This document shows positions 1 through 11,784 of a DNA stretch of 64,000 nucleotides, piece by piece. The notes under the pieces are model-generated. The model made no database searches and had not been told where the DNA came from. It saw nothing but the letters and a program-made list of their open reading frames with translations. Position 1 is the stretch's first letter; every line of letters begins with the position of its first letter. Location of the stretch: positions 248,001 through 312,000 of the forward strand of contig NW_023504014.1 of NCBI RefSeq assembly GCF_014529535.1, written 5' to 3'. The position numbers and the translations under genes are program-made. The stretch comes from Bradysia coprophila. Taxonomy: Eukaryota; Arthropoda; Insecta; Diptera; Sciaridae.

Positions 1-4
1 TTAA

Positions 5-271
5 GAGAAGAAGAAGACAAAAGAAGAAGATGAAGATGGAGGAGAGGATGATAAACAGAACAAAAGAAGAAAACAGAAGGCGGAAGACGAAGACGGAAGG
101 CAATAAGACGAAGGTGGAAGATTCATTGGGACAATGGTTGAGAAATCGGTCGCCGCAGAGTCGGTCGTTGGTGGCAAAGTTGCATGTGAAGGCTTCGATA
201 GTTCTTCGTACGGCGGAGTGTATGGTTATGATGGAGAAGCTGGTTACGGCAGTCCATATGGTTCTGGTTAA
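5..271 (+). CDS. possible 3' end of a charged, Gly/Tyr-tailed protein (uncertain)
   Basis: One plus-strand frame first reads a highly charged Lys/Glu/Asp-rich stretch and meets TAA at 104-106. It then continues open to a second TAA at 269-271 and ends in a Gly/Tyr/Ser-rich segment (YGGVYGYDGEAGYGSPYGSG). The charged tract and the tail are in the same frame, so this may be one C-terminal exon interrupted by an in-frame stop, or a gene ending at 106 with chance openness beyond. A second frame (30-305) is also open but looks like a shadow of the purine-rich sequence. The same frame has a stop at 2-4, so an acceptor would be needed near position 5. No domain is recognised and no function is proposed. 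Confidence 0.25.
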
Positions 272-305
272 GGAGGAAGTTAACGGAGACGAAGATTTAA
301 GATAA

Positions 306-3004
306 AATTTGATTTATTATGTTGTCGCTATGCAACGGATATTTATTCAAGTGGTAGAATTTATGGGAATGAGAAGAAGTGTTGAAGATGGAACTTAGCA
401 TTCTCATAAATTCTAATTGAGTTAAATCAATCAAGTTGGCACTTGAAGAAAGACAGTTTTTATGTTTATTCTGTTAGAATCAGCGATTGAATAAACATCA
501 CTTTCTGTATCACTGCTTTTATTCCTCGCCGCAAACTGGAACCTCTAACACATGCTTTGTGTGATTGTTGAGTTTCGTTGACGCTCTCTCTCTGATGACA
601 GTTCGTGCGAGAAAATTTTGATTTTCTTAACTCCTGTTTTCCCCATGGGGCGAACAAGACTTTGGTGTCATTACTGTCTGGCTCAAAATCAGTTTTTCGC
701 ATTTTCCGATCAAAAGACAACAAAGTACTGTACTGTCGTGCTCGCCTTCGGCTCGAAATATGACCTTCCCACAAAAAATGTCCCAATGTACCTACTATTT
801 CACTTTGCAACTGTCACTTCGTTTTGATTTTGAAAAATGGTGAAAGTAGGAAATTCGTACTCGAGCGGATTGCAGCCCTCGCCTTGCTCTGGCCACAAAC
901 TTCTACTCTTGTTCAAATTTCTTATTTTCTCCCCTTGGTAAACAACCATTATGAACATGGACTGTACTGTAACGCTAAGGCGTTTTGTTCATTCCTACTG
1001 AATTTGTCCCTGTATGCTTGGTTGGATCTTACTGAATTCAAGCATGTATAAAGTTTAACGCAAAATGGATACCGTTTTGTTCCTAGTAGGGTGCGAATAG
1101 CATCTACCATCATCAATTTCACAAACGTCTCTATTACACACTAATGAGTACATAAGCATAGATGGAGTTCCCTCAGACTAAGTCGAAATGTGCCTATAAT
1201 GGTTTCAGAAATCTACTCCTTCAGAGAGGGTACAAGAAAGAAAGGAAAGTACAGAACAGGTATGGCCAATCGAAAAATTCATCTTAAACGCACTCACAAT
1301 GTGTGTCAAAATAATATGAAAATGAGTGCGTCTCATGGCGGAAATCAAATTTTTATGTCCTCCGGGTGGGTGATAGACCATACCTGTTTTACACCTTCAT
1401 TGATTGTTAGATGATGAAAACAGATCGTAGTTGATACTCGAGAGTCGTGCGGGTCACCGTCACCTGTTGCTTGCAAAGCTTATATGTTATAACACGTCGA
1501 CAGGCCTATCAACCAAACCGAACGTTTGAATATGTACAGAACTATTATTGTTGAATTGAAATTGATTTGGCTACACGACTAGGTCTTGAACGTTGAATGA
1601 GATTCGAGGGGAAAAAAATGCAATTACGACTATTCAATACCCAGCATCGAAATGTTCTTTTTGAGTAAATAAATGGTGCACGTTCTTAGAAAACAAAAAT
1701 CAGTTTCGGTCAAATCGGAATTATGCAGTTACGCTACTCCGTGTTATAAAATTCATTTAATGAAACAACTTGATTTATAGGCGCTGATCAACCTGGAAAT
1801 TAAGCTACACGTCCCTACATGTGTCCATTGGAAAGGAAGTTTTTTTTTCTTCAACATTTGCAATTAGTTGCTAGACAACACAGCGTCATAAACATTCATT
1901 TAAAATTAACAAATGAAACCCATCAACATCAATGGGGTATGACCATACTATAGGTATACTATAACTGACCTTCGCAATTTTTTTTTTTAATTTTGTTTTC
2001 GCTTTCATGTCGTTTTCACATTACATGCGCATAATAATACAGCTCCTAAGTGTTTTTTACGGTCTCTCTTTCTCGTTTAATTTGAACCAAATTTTCTGAT
2101 TGAATAACAGATCGACAATGTTGATTTGGATAGGTTATTTATGTGCGGTGTTTGAACTGTTTGAAAAATTGGTTCAACCGTACGGACCATACACTAGACA
2201 AACGCGAGATACATATCGTGCGACCTTCTTTTCGTTTTGTTTTTTTTTTCTCTCTCGTTTCTTGCTGTGTATTAGGTCGCATTTTTCATTGTGGTTGGTT
2301 CTTGAGGTGGCATGAGGTTGTGTATTTTTGTTAAAAAAAATTTATCTGAGTTTAAAGACATGAAAATGACTGTTCAATCGCTCGATGAACCTTGACCGTA
2401 TATACATACCTTGCAATGCCTTGTAATGTATAAATACCAATAATTATTTGTTTAATGTGTTCTCTTTGATTTGATGAATGAATTGTTTAAAGAAATTGAT
2501 TCGTGAACAATTCTTTTTGTTAAATGTTAAACGTAACGTAATGGAACACCATAATTTTGTAATCGGTTTTTTTTTTGTACCCCCATCCAACATATTCACT
2601 AACGGTGTGCGATGATACAACGTTTTGAGAAAGAAATTGTGGGTATAATCTGAATGTGAACCTGTTGTATTGATGGTTGGTTAATTTGAATTTATTTATT
2701 TTTCGTCGAACAACCTCATGAAGACAGCGTACTTAGTGAATTTAAATAAATAAATAAATAAAAAAAATCTCACGAGCTTTTATATGCGTGGTGTCCTTCG
2801 AGTTTACTAATTTTTCGGCCTTAATCAATGGATCAGATTTTGATTAATCGTCTCATTGCTTGAAGTCAATGTAAGCACCTACCATATTGACTCGTAGATT
2901 GTTGTACGGAGCTTTCATTGATTTAACATTTCGTGTTGATTCATTGCTGCCAACAGAGCCCAATGAAACACTTGACGTAGTCACGTCTTCGTACGCTATT
3001 ATTT
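306..3004. other. intergenic, AT-rich, no supported gene
   Basis: Open frames here are short and lack splice or family support. Around 600-950 the sequence loosely resembles 19900-20110: both contain CTGTCACTTYGTTTT-like and TTTTCTCCYCTYGGTAAACA-like stretches. That suggests fragments of one old dispersed repeat. Poly-T runs and an AAATAAATAAATAAATAAAA run (about 2741-2763) are simple sequence. Confidence 0.5.
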
Positions 3005-3097
3005 GTACCTGTTGCCAAGATTGTTATTTTGACGTGTAGGACATTATTGCCAGAGCCGAAGGCGTACACGTCAAAATAACAGTCTGGCAATAGGTGC
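3005..3097. repeat. short inverted repeat (hairpin)
   Basis: The stretch beginning TTGCCAAGATTGTTATTTTG at 3012 is answered by its near-exact reverse complement ending at 3090. The arms are about 27 bp around a roughly 26-bp spacer, and weaker pairing extends outward to 3005/3097. The shape is that of a small foldback MITE; no target duplication was recognised. Confidence 0.6.
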
Positions 3098-3341
3098 ATA
3101 CCATATTTTATCTGTCGAGAAAAGATATATCGAGATAAGTAAAAACTCCCTAGGGAGACAAGCTCGAGATTATCGTTCTAGATAGATAAAATTTTTTACA
3201 AAAATATTTCGTTTGTTGTCATCAACAGGTAGATCGCTTAATCGTAGAACTTCGCACAGATTCCGATTCTTCTTTTTATCAACTTTACCTTACATCAAAC
3301 GAAGTCATAGACTCGCTAGATGTACTACAGACGACAAAGGG

Positions 3342-3602
3342 TCAATTGAGTCTTTTGGGATCAAAAGTCGGTCTTTTCCATCTGTCAAAGTGACGTTTTA
3401 AACGTCAAACTAAAAAATATGAAAACTGATCCCAAAGTCGTTAATTTTTCTTCAATTCTACTTCAGCAAAGGAATTGAAGAAATTTTCTTCAAGAAAAAT
3501 TAACGACTTTGGGACCAGTTTTCATATTTTTTAGTTTGACGTTTAAAACGTCACTTTGACAGCTGAAAAAGACCGACTTTTGATCCCAACAGACTCAATT
3601 GA
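3342..3602. mobile_element. foldback MITE, about 110-bp arms
   Basis: The segment starts TCAATTGAGTCTTTTGGGAT and ends with the reverse complement (with one small difference) at 3602. Both arms contain TGACGTTTTAAACGTCA, itself a palindrome, and AAAGTCGTTAATTTTTCTT. The loop lies near 3450-3490. Near-perfect arms suggest a fairly recent non-autonomous element. No clear target-site duplication was identified, so no superfamily is assigned. Confidence 0.75.
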
Positions 3603-3859
3603 TCTATTGATTAAAGCTGATGTCAAAAAGTCTTTAATATTAACTCTTGTGTAACGAAAGGGGCGGTGACGAAAGAAAAATGGTTCTCTAGGAATGTGGT
3701 CATTGTGGTATGAGAATTGATGTCATTTTCGATTTGAATGAACTTCTCGGTTTTTTGATAAGAGTGTTTCAGCTGAAAGTTTGTGATTACAGCAAGCGAC
3801 TCTAAAATTAGTGACTCACATCGTTTCATTATTACCTCGCGCGAGTAACTATTTCATGC

Positions 3860-4630
3860 TCAGAGATAATGACTAAAAACCATTTCAGTAGGCCAATAAA
3901 TATTTTCATTGATAGCCAAGCGGCAATCAAGTCTCTGGCCAATTACAGATTCTCATCCTCTTTAGCTTTAGAATGTAGAGATGCACTTAACTCACTGGCC
4001 AATAACTGTCAGGTCTGTCTTACTTGGATCCCGGGCCACAATGGCCTCATAGGTAATGAAATAGCGGATGAGCTTGCGAGATCGGCGTCGAGTACTCCGT
4101 TGTTTGGACCCGAACCGGGAATTCCAGTTCCTCTCTCAATGCTTTACTCTCACATAAACCACTGGAAAGTAAAAGCCTTCAAGAACGGTTGGGAGAATAC
4201 ACAAGTAGCGAGGCAAGCAAGAAACTGTATAACCATCTGCCCAAGATTCGCAAACTACTTCCTCTCCCTCAACAGGAAAAGTCTAAAAAGATTAACGGAT
4301 GTCCTAACAGGTCACTGTTCACTAAACTATCACCTTAAACTGCTAGGCTTCAAAGACTCACCAGATTGCGATAGGTGCGGAGACAATGAAACTGCAGAAC
4401 ACTTCCTCTGCGTGTGTCCAGCCTTCATAATGAATCGCAAAAAAGTTCTGGGCAATTTTAATATTCAATATAGCTCCATACGTAGCATACACCCAAAATA
4501 CGTCCTTGGCTACATGAACAGTACTAAGAGATATTAACAAATCCTGTGGGTTGCACAACAGGCCCATTAGAGGCCTAGGTGCAGAGACTCTAGAGTCTCA
4601 CCCACTTTATCCTAATCCTAATCCTAACTA
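3860..4630 (+). mobile_element. 5'-truncated non-LTR retrotransposon: RNase H and C-terminal zinc-binding region
   Basis: An uninterrupted frame (3869-4537) encodes the C-terminal part of a non-LTR retrotransposon polyprotein. IFIDSQAAIKSL carries an RNase H catalytic Asp. It is followed by TWIPGHNGLIGNEIADELAR with the late His/Asp of RNase H, and then a C-terminal Cys/His cluster (CDRCGDNETAEHFLCVCPA). The 5' part with endonuclease, RT and the first RNase H residues is missing, as expected for incomplete target-primed reverse transcription. The 3' UTR has a block (AACAGGCCCATTAGAGGCCT) shared with the element at 8769-9921, then a tail of CCTAAT repeats (about 4609-4628). RNase H and this tail type fit the I/LOA/R1-like group; the exact clade is inference. 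Confidence 0.85.
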
Positions 4631-4809
4631 TTTCATTTACAAACCAAGGTATGTAAGCACTGAAGGTAATACCAATCTTCAACGGACCACAAATATGCTG
4701 ACCCAACTTTCGGGTGAATTTTAGTGCAGCACCAACGCACTTCTAGCAAGAGTGATCATGGTTGACAACTGTCAAATAGAATACCATTTTTTATTCAATG
4801 GTTGTTTAG

Positions 4810-4917
4810 TAAAGCAAAATTGATATGCAGAAATAGTTGGTATGCAGAAAGTAACTTGACAGTGTCGTCAAGTTACTTTCTGCATACCAACTATTTCTGC
4901 ATATCAATTTTGCTTTA
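4810..4917. repeat. perfect 51-bp inverted repeat with 6-bp loop
   Basis: Bases 4810-4860 are followed by the 6-bp spacer AGTGTC (4861-4866) and then the exact reverse complement (4867-4917). Each arm contains GGTATGCAGAAAGT, a motif that recurs at about 4928 and, diverged, around 5300-5360. The hairpin seems to belong to a locally scattered repeat rather than to a gene. Confidence 0.85.
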
Positions 4918-5665
4918 TCTGAGACGTTGGTATGCAGAAAGTATACCTTGTATAAGAGGTTAGCGGAAGCAACTGAAGATGGTCAGTTCACCTGTAGGAC
5001 ATAGGACCGCCGCTAGTTCTCGAGGTACGACTTTTTCTTCTTTTTTTGCCACTTTACGTGATGAACGGGCAAGGGAAGAGCTACCGCTCTGTTTGTCGCT
5101 CCGAAAAATCGTTCCCTAAAAGCACGGCAGAGTAAAATAAACCAGGCAGGAGCGGTTCATTTACGAAACGTCAATGTTAACTTTACACTGTCGTGCTAAA
5201 AGTCAATAAATGTGGACAGGAGTCCTGTTTTGATTTTTATGTGCGGGAATTCGGTTCTTGCAATCTACGCCCCTGAGCTTTTCGTCTCAGGTTAAGCAAA
5301 ATTGGCATGCAGTAACCAGAAAGTAGTTGGTATGCAGAAAGCAAAATTGGTATGTAGAATGAAGTGCGTTGGCTGCAAAAGAACTATCTCGAAACTTGGG
5401 CTCCGTGTGCTTTTGAGGATTTGTGGAAAGGAGTTGTTGGTTTGCCACGCTTCCCTTTGGACTAGATACTTCCCACTCGTCGATACAGTAATTTGTGTAC
5501 GTGACATAATGTACGTCGTAATATAATTTCGTGTGAACGACATTGCGTTGCACCAATTAACCGCAAAGGCGACAACGAATAAAAAAATGATTTGCCTCCG
5601 AGTTGACTAATTCAAAATTTATATTTTCCACTTTTTATCGACAATATAAAATCTAAAACCAATGC
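4918..5665. other. intergenic with GGTATGCAGAAAG-type repeat fragments
   Basis: Around 5293-5365 there are three degenerate GCAAAATTGGYATGYAG units related to the hairpin arms at 4810-4917. Nothing else is recognised; open frames are short and overlap on both strands. Confidence 0.5.
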
Positions 5666-7734
5666 TCAATTGCTGTCAGTATTTCCCAAAGAGCACCTCT
5701 TGTGTTGGTGTAAAGTTTCCAGTTTTTTATGCAACAAATTTCTTCTGGTATGTTTGTCAGAGACCAGTTTTTCTGCGTGCACTACTTGATGCTAAAATAA
5801 ATTAAATTAAATGAACCGTAATGATATAGAGAAGATCACACAAGAGAGACAACACACATATGGATGTACCGGTTGTGTAATTTAAATTGCATTTTTTTCT
5901 TCTCGCTCACAACGATAATGAACGAATACGGACCGCGCGTTGAATTGGCAATGACAATGAATTTTTGTAAACAAAAATTTTGTTCGTCTTTGAATGAAGA
6001 CGTACCGGTTGTATAAAGAAATAACTTAATTATTATGCTTACCGACGACGAAAGTGAATCGGTTTCATCTTCATCGCAGACGGTGGTGTCATTGTGGCTC
6101 GGATTTTGATTGTCAATGTCGTTCATTGATGCACGTAATTTGTTCAGTTCATCTTGTAGACGTTCGTTTTCTGATTCAAGATAGTCGATCTGTTGAATGG
6201 GTTTTTTTTTCGTTAAATTTTTATTTTGTTTTTTAGGCGAATTTACGACGACACTTTAACAGTAGTTTTAAAAACAGCTAAGTCATCTGTTACCGATCAA
6301 AACGACAAAAATGAACGATGATCTCTGAGTAATTGTCTCTTATATAGCGCAACATCTATGTTAAAACAGATGAAGTACTAGATTTTGTGCCACACACGTG
6401 GTAATACTTTGAATAAACGATGTAACAGATCTATTTCTTTGCCATTATTATGTAGTCATTCAGAGAGAACAGCAACACTCAAGTGTGCTAACAATTTATT
6501 TGGCGACAAAGAAGAATGTACTGGATAAGAACGGTAGAAGGACAATTATCTCTTGACATTAGAAAGTGGTTAAATTATAGAACAAAGTCATCAATCATTT
6601 CAGGCTTTACAACTATATAAATCGGTGAGAGATTAGAGCCCGTCAGATTCGTCCTGTTGGAGTTATCGTTAAACTGGATCTCCGGCACTTCTTTGGAGAC
6701 CATTTCAACGCGGATGGCCTGAATATTATCAAAGTTTTGGCAAATTTCTTATTAATCAAACTAATTAACCTCGAGATGGTTATATTCGAGATTTCTTTTG
6801 TTCAAAGTATCGCCTAGCGTTCAACATGAAATCTGGTACTTCATTTGTTTAAACAAACATTTTGCTATATCAGAGCTCGTCGTTAATTTTTGTTGTAAAC
6901 TTAAAGACTCAGTCTTTCTGCTCCCTTTACGAGTGGTTCCACAAAATCCACTTAACACTCAACTCTGCTAGATTTATGTTTCATGTTTCATGTTTCTACT
7001 TACCTCCTCAATTTCGAATTCCAGTTGATCAATCAGTTCGTACGATCGTTGCAATTCTTCTTGAAGTACATTTATATCAGCTTCTAATCTCTTCACTTTT
7101 TCACTTAATGATCCGTCATTACCCAACTGTGCAATCGACTCTATTATACCATTAATTTTCGCAGATAAATGTAAATCAAAATTAATCGATCCTCAATTTA
7201 CCTATCATAGTGACTGGTCTACGTTTTACAAATATGTCCGCATACGGTAGCAAATTATCGTGATTTTTCGCAATTATTTCTTCGAGCTTTTTTAACTGTC
7301 TGAATTGGGAGTTGTGCTTTTTCATCAATCTAAAAAAAAATTGAATCAGCAAATTGAAATGATTCTTCATTTAGATCGGTCGTTTCAAATGATTTTACTC
7401 GCTCAATAAAGTCTTTTGTTTCTGGTGAGCCTCGAAAATGTTGTCACGTTCCAATGTCGCCTTCTCCAGATCGAATCGGAATTGAAAATTCTGATTCGAT
7501 GATCGAGTGAAGCCCGATTCAAGCCTGTCCAAGTCGGCTTTCAGTTTTTTGTTCTCAGTTTCGAGCTGTTTGTTTTGTGTGAACGCTAGAACGTTTATCG
7601 TTTTATAATATTATAACGAAGAAACACACGCCACCTGAGGAGTAATTTGAATGGAACTCACTTTTTTCGCTGAATGCGAGAAGTTCCTTGATTTTCTTAT
7701 TTAATCGAAAAATTTCTTGTTCACTGCTTGCCAT
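5666..7734 (-). CDS. coiled-coil protein gene, multi-exon, two alternative 3' ends
   Basis: Minus-strand exons joined by phase: 7734-7662 (start ATG, MASSEQEIFRLNKKIKELLA), 7585-7399, 7329-7202 and 7140-7004. All have GT donors and AG acceptors, with junction phases 1, 2, 1 and 0. From exon 4 two phase-0 continuations exist. Exon 6718-6575 ends in a stop and gives 222 residues. Exon 6189-6043 extends the heptads (IDYLESENERLQDELNKLRA) and can join 5791-5666, giving 265 residues. The protein is mostly Leu/Glu/Lys heptads (for example KVKRLEADINVLQEELQRSY) with no signal peptide or membrane segment, so a cytosolic structural or centrosome-type role is possible but unproven. No family was recognised. 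The first four exons are well supported; the 5791-5666 exon is weak. Confidence 0.65.
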
Positions 7735-8726
7735 TTTACTAAACAACAAATCACTTTGTGATTTATAAATCGAACTGACTACATTTAAAGCTGATAATGG
7801 ATTTTTCTTATCTTTCTTATCAAAAACGAAGTAAATTTGTTAGTTGGTATGTATACAATGCAAGGTGTGCATGGAAAAGTTTTATTGTAATTGTATTAAT
7901 GTTGATCAAATTAGTACCAACAGCTAACTAAAATTAGTGGTTCTTGTCACCTGTTTTCGACAGTGATAGAAATAACCGATCACATATGTTCAAAATAGTC
8001 TTATGTAGTGAGATGAAGGATTTAACAAATGAAGTAGAAGATTTCGTATAAAACATTAGGCGATATTTCAATCAACAGAAGTAAAAGATTGAAAAATTAG
8101 CCAGCGTTTGTATAATTTTGACTACAAAAGTAGTGTGAAAAATTTCTATTGCGGGCCACACCATCAACATTGTTGTCCTTCGTCTTTTCTTGTAGTAAAA
8201 TTGAAACGTTAAGAAGATAAAATGACTTCATAGTGTTCCTGATTAATCCAGAAAGCGTTTCGTTTGGATTCCGACATTAACATCAGTTTAAAAGTGGAAA
8301 GAGTGTCAATCAAGATACAATAGTAGGTTATGCACCGCACATACTGACGGAAGAGTGGATTTAATTTCCAAAAATTTCCAAAATTTGACAGATTTCACAA
8401 AAATTCTTAAAATTTCCAAATTTTGTTTTCTGTTAGATCTCATTCCGAAGTAATCAGTTAAGCTCAAAGACATGAAAAACAACTAAAAAGGCAGTAAAAA
8501 CAACATTTACGATGCAATTTGTTGTATTTTTAGATAAAATGACGAAAAGTGATGGAAAAATTTGAGAATTTTTGGAAATTTAATTTTCTTAAAATAGCCA
8601 TTATCTGGTGGATACCGACATATTTTCGGTTTGAAGAGTTGATGTGGCTTGAAATTGTTTCAACCAAGGTTTCAACTGACAAATATAGATTCTATATTCT
8701 AGTGTTTCGTTGCAAGTAGATAGCGG
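7735..8726. other. intergenic, upstream of the coiled-coil gene
   Basis: No gene is recognised. A copy of the dispersed GAAGTAnnAGATT pair lies at about 8025-8095. Around 8368-8420 and 8545-8595, AATTTCCAAAAATT-type runs occur in both orientations, giving a weak degenerate inverted repeat. Confidence 0.45.
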
Positions 8727-8743
8727 GTAGTTAACAAAAATGC
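8727..8743. repeat. left target-site duplication of the 8744-10888 retroelement
   Basis: GTAGTTAACAAAAATGC here is repeated exactly at 10889-10905 on the other side of the composite element. Confidence 0.8.
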
Positions 8744-10888
8744 TTACTTACTTACTTACTTAGCAGCCAGAGCACATCTACATAGAATCAGCAGCCAGAG
8801 CCACCTGCCTGAGATTGCACCAATCCTCACAATTAATCAAAGCTAACTATGGTCACGCCAGCCTGTGGACCACAATGGAATCCGAGAATCCAGAAATTGG
8901 CATGCCAGTTGATACCATCACCCCAACCTACCGATTCGACAAACAATTTACAACCAAATTCCCATCTAGGAATGATTGGTTAGTAAATAAGGCTATCGAC
9001 AACGACAGCAATTTCACTTGGTTCTCAGACGGATCCAGAAAAACCAACCTCGCTGGTGCAGGCATATACTGCCGAGAAACGGAAGAATCTCACTCATTCC
9101 CACTGGGGAGAACGGCCACAATATTCCAATCCGAAATCTATGGCATCCTTAGCTGTGGCAGGAAACTCCTGATCAGAAACACCCACGATCAAAAAATCTG
9201 CATCTGTTCGGACAGCCAAAGCTCAATTGACGCTATCAGTGCCTTTAAATTCCAATCGGCTCTGGTGTTGAATTGCTACGATACCAAAGACTCGCCTCAA
9301 CCAATACAGTAACCATATTATGGGTACCAGGACACAGTAATATTGAAGGTAACGAACTGGCCGACGAGCTTGCAAGAGCAGGCGCAGAAAAACTCCCTCT
9401 AGGGCCAGAGCCTCGACTAAAAGCTCCCCCATCTTATTTCAAAAAAGTAAACCTAGAATGGAAAAAAAAAGCTTTCACGAAATATTGAAAGTCTATCACC
9501 CACGCCCGCCAATCTAAAAACAACATCTCAATTAGCCAAAAGAAGTCAAAATACTTCCTATCGCTTGGCAAGAAAAACATCAAAAGAAACACCGGCGTCC
9601 TCACAGGTCACTGTTTCCTAAACAAACACGCCCATACAATCGGCGTACACAACGACCCCCACTGCAACAAATGTGGAGAAATAGAATCATCCGAACACTT
9701 CCTATGTAAATGCCCAGCGTACATAACTGAAAGAGCCAAATGCCTAGGAGCCTACATCCTCCCACATAACATAATTTGGAGCATTTCACCTAACCATATA
9801 CTCGATTACCTCAACATAACAAACAGGTTGTAGGTAATTATAAATGGGTAAGCACAACAGGCCCACTGGAGGCTTAGGTGCAGGGGTTCTCCCCACCCAC
9901 TCATACTAAACTAAACTAAACTACTTAGCAGCCTTTGTCAACCCAAGCGAGTTTTGGCTGACTCTACTAACTTCCTCCACTCGTTCCTGCCAGACTTCTC
10001 GAATGCGCGACCCCCAATGATCTAGTATCTTCGACCACACAGTCTATCAATCTCTTCCGTGGTTGCCCTCGCCCTCTCGGTTTACGTCCTTCAAATTTCC
10101 TGTCGAGGGCTTTCTTGGCAGTTCGGTCATCATTTATCCTAGCCACATGCCCCGCCCATCGGAGCCTCGCTGATTTTACTGCAGCTGTGATGAAATTCTT
10201 ACTAAAAATTTCGGACAATTCCATATTCGTTCGTCTTCTCCAACCATCTGCTTCATGTACTGGTCCACATATCGATCTTAAGATTCTTCTTTCGAAGCAG
10301 TTCAGCATCTGCTCTTGTTTGGATGTCATGGACCTGGTCTCACAACCATACATGACTATGGGTCGAACTACAGTTTTATAGAGTCGGAGTTTTGTTGCAC
10401 GGGATACATGTGAGCTTTTGAACAGGTGTTTCAGTGCATAGAAGCTTCTGCTTCCTTGCGTAATTCTCATTTTGATCTCCTCCTCTATATCACATACGTT
10501 TAATGTCGAACCTAAATACTTGAATGACTGCACGACTTCAAAATTGTACGTATCCATGGTCACGTTTTGCCCCACACGAGATCCTTGACTGCGCTCTAAT
10601 GCCATATACTTGGTTTTCTCTTCGTTTACCACGAGTCCAACTTTACACGCTTCTCATTCCATTTCTATGAAAGGTTCCTTGACTGCTAGTGTTCCTCTTC
10701 CTATCAGGTCAGCTTCGTCAGCGAAAGCCGTTAGCTGATTACTCGTAAGGCATCGGAAAGCATGTTGTCGACCAGGATCTTGCATCTCGTATCGGTAAGC
10801 GTCGCTTTGGTTAAGTTGATGAGTTTGGTTGGGATGCCAAATTCATTCATAATATCGAACAAAGCTTGTCTATCTATGGGATCGTACT
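8744..10888 (-). mobile_element. non-LTR retrotransposon fragment (reverse transcriptase), interrupted by a second element
   Basis: The minus strand from 10888 carries RT remnants, including an ALFDIMNEFGIPTKLI-like palm region and FADEADLI where FADD would be expected (about 10710-10740). An intact C-terminal frame (10632-9967) has YGCETRSMTSKQEQMLNCFE and ARLRWAGHVARI, typical of RTE/CR1-like non-LTR C-termini. There are stops, and the RT block between palm motifs is deleted, so it is dead. The 3' tail is AAGT repeats (read as ACTT on plus, about 8744-8760). A 17-bp duplication (GTAGTTAACAAAAATGC) flanks it at 8727-8743 and 10889-10905. A second element is inserted at its tail (8769-9921). 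Confidence 0.8.
8769..9921 (+). pseudogene. non-LTR retrotransposon 3' end (RNase H), nested insertion
   Basis: Related to the fragment at 3860-4630. RNase H begins in frame at WFSDGSRKTNLAGAGIY, passes the second catalytic Asp (CSDSQSSIDAI), then shifts frame near 9275-9310. It resumes with LWVPGHSNIEGNELADELA. An in-frame TGA at 9486-9488 interrupts the tail, after which the frame continues to the Cys/His cluster (CNKCGEIESSEHFLCKCPA) and ends near 9833. The 3' UTR shares ACAGGCCCACTGGAGGCTTA with the other copy and ends in ACTAA repeats. A 12-bp duplication TACTTAGCAGCC flanks it (8757-8768 and 9922-9933), so it inserted into the AAGT tail of the older minus-strand element. It is non-functional: one frameshift, one stop and 5' truncation. 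Confidence 0.85.
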
Positions 10889-10905
10889 GTAGTTAACAAA
10901 AATGC

Positions 10906-11469
10906 GATAATAAAATCTAGACCTTCATTTGTTGAACGAAATTTTTTGTGGAATCACAACAACACCAAAATCAGAAAATGTGTCGATAATCTCGACTCAA
11001 TATCAATTTTTCTACGAGTACTGTTTTCTCCACATATTTTTTATGTTTCCATAAAGTTGATTATTACCTTTTAATGACACACAACGAATTTAAGTTATGA
11101 ATTATCACATTTACATATCATCAAATTTAGCGAATATCCTAAGGCTACCAAAAACCATTTGCTCGTATACAATTTACATCACTTTGTAAGTCCAATCAAA
11201 CAAAAGCTCATACTGCATTTCAATACGAAAAGACTGTGGAAAGCAATGTTTGTACATTAAAGCTTTCGAAATCTGGTTGATGGTGCTAATGCATGATAAA
11301 TGTTGTTGAAGCGGTATAAATGCAAATTTTCAAACTCGTGAATTTATTTTGGAGTTGTTTAGGTCAGAATGTATTTCGGTTTATTGAATGCACAAAATAA
11401 AATCATCCTTTGACTGAAAGCCATGGGTCTTACAGAGGATTCACACGCTAAAATGTTTGTCACAAAATG
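10906..11469. other. intergenic, nothing recognised
   Basis: AT-rich with no frame longer than chance, no splice-supported exon and no clear repeat. It separates the nested retroelements from the repeat block starting near 11470. Confidence 0.45.
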
Positions 11470-11784
11470 TTCAATCATTCCTTCATAACACGATAACTTG
11501 AGTAATCCTCAAGAAATTTCCAAAAACTTTTTTTATTCGACGGGGAACGAGATTCCTGAGGTTAAGCTCGAAGATGGGCTATAATGGATGGATGATCTGA
11601 TTATAGACATATTCCAAAAGATTTTTTGTCTCGTCGCTTGATAACACGGTAACGTGAGTAGTGTTCAACGGATTTCACAAAAAAGTTTTCGACTGGAAAT
11701 GAAATTTGTGAGGCTAAATTCAACGATGCGATCTAATGGATCTCGCGATCAGAAAGATATTTCCAACCGAATATATGTCTGCTC
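11470..11784. repeat. two degenerate about 145-bp repeat units (diverged satellite-element family)
   Basis: Two units each begin with GATAACxxGAGTA and a CAACGGATTTC-like stretch, near 11490 and 11640. A third continues at 13741-13990 beyond the inserted palindromic element. The wording (GAGTAA..., GAGGYTAAGYTCGAAGATGGGC) matches the body of the satellite element copy at 35010-35100, so this is probably an old relative. The element at 11785-13740 appears inserted into this array. Confidence 0.55.

Noticed and set aside
466..830. 114-codon minus-strand frame and 69-codon plus-strand frame
   Set aside because: Mutually overlapping, no domain, and the area resembles a diverged repeat also seen near 19.9-20.1 kb.
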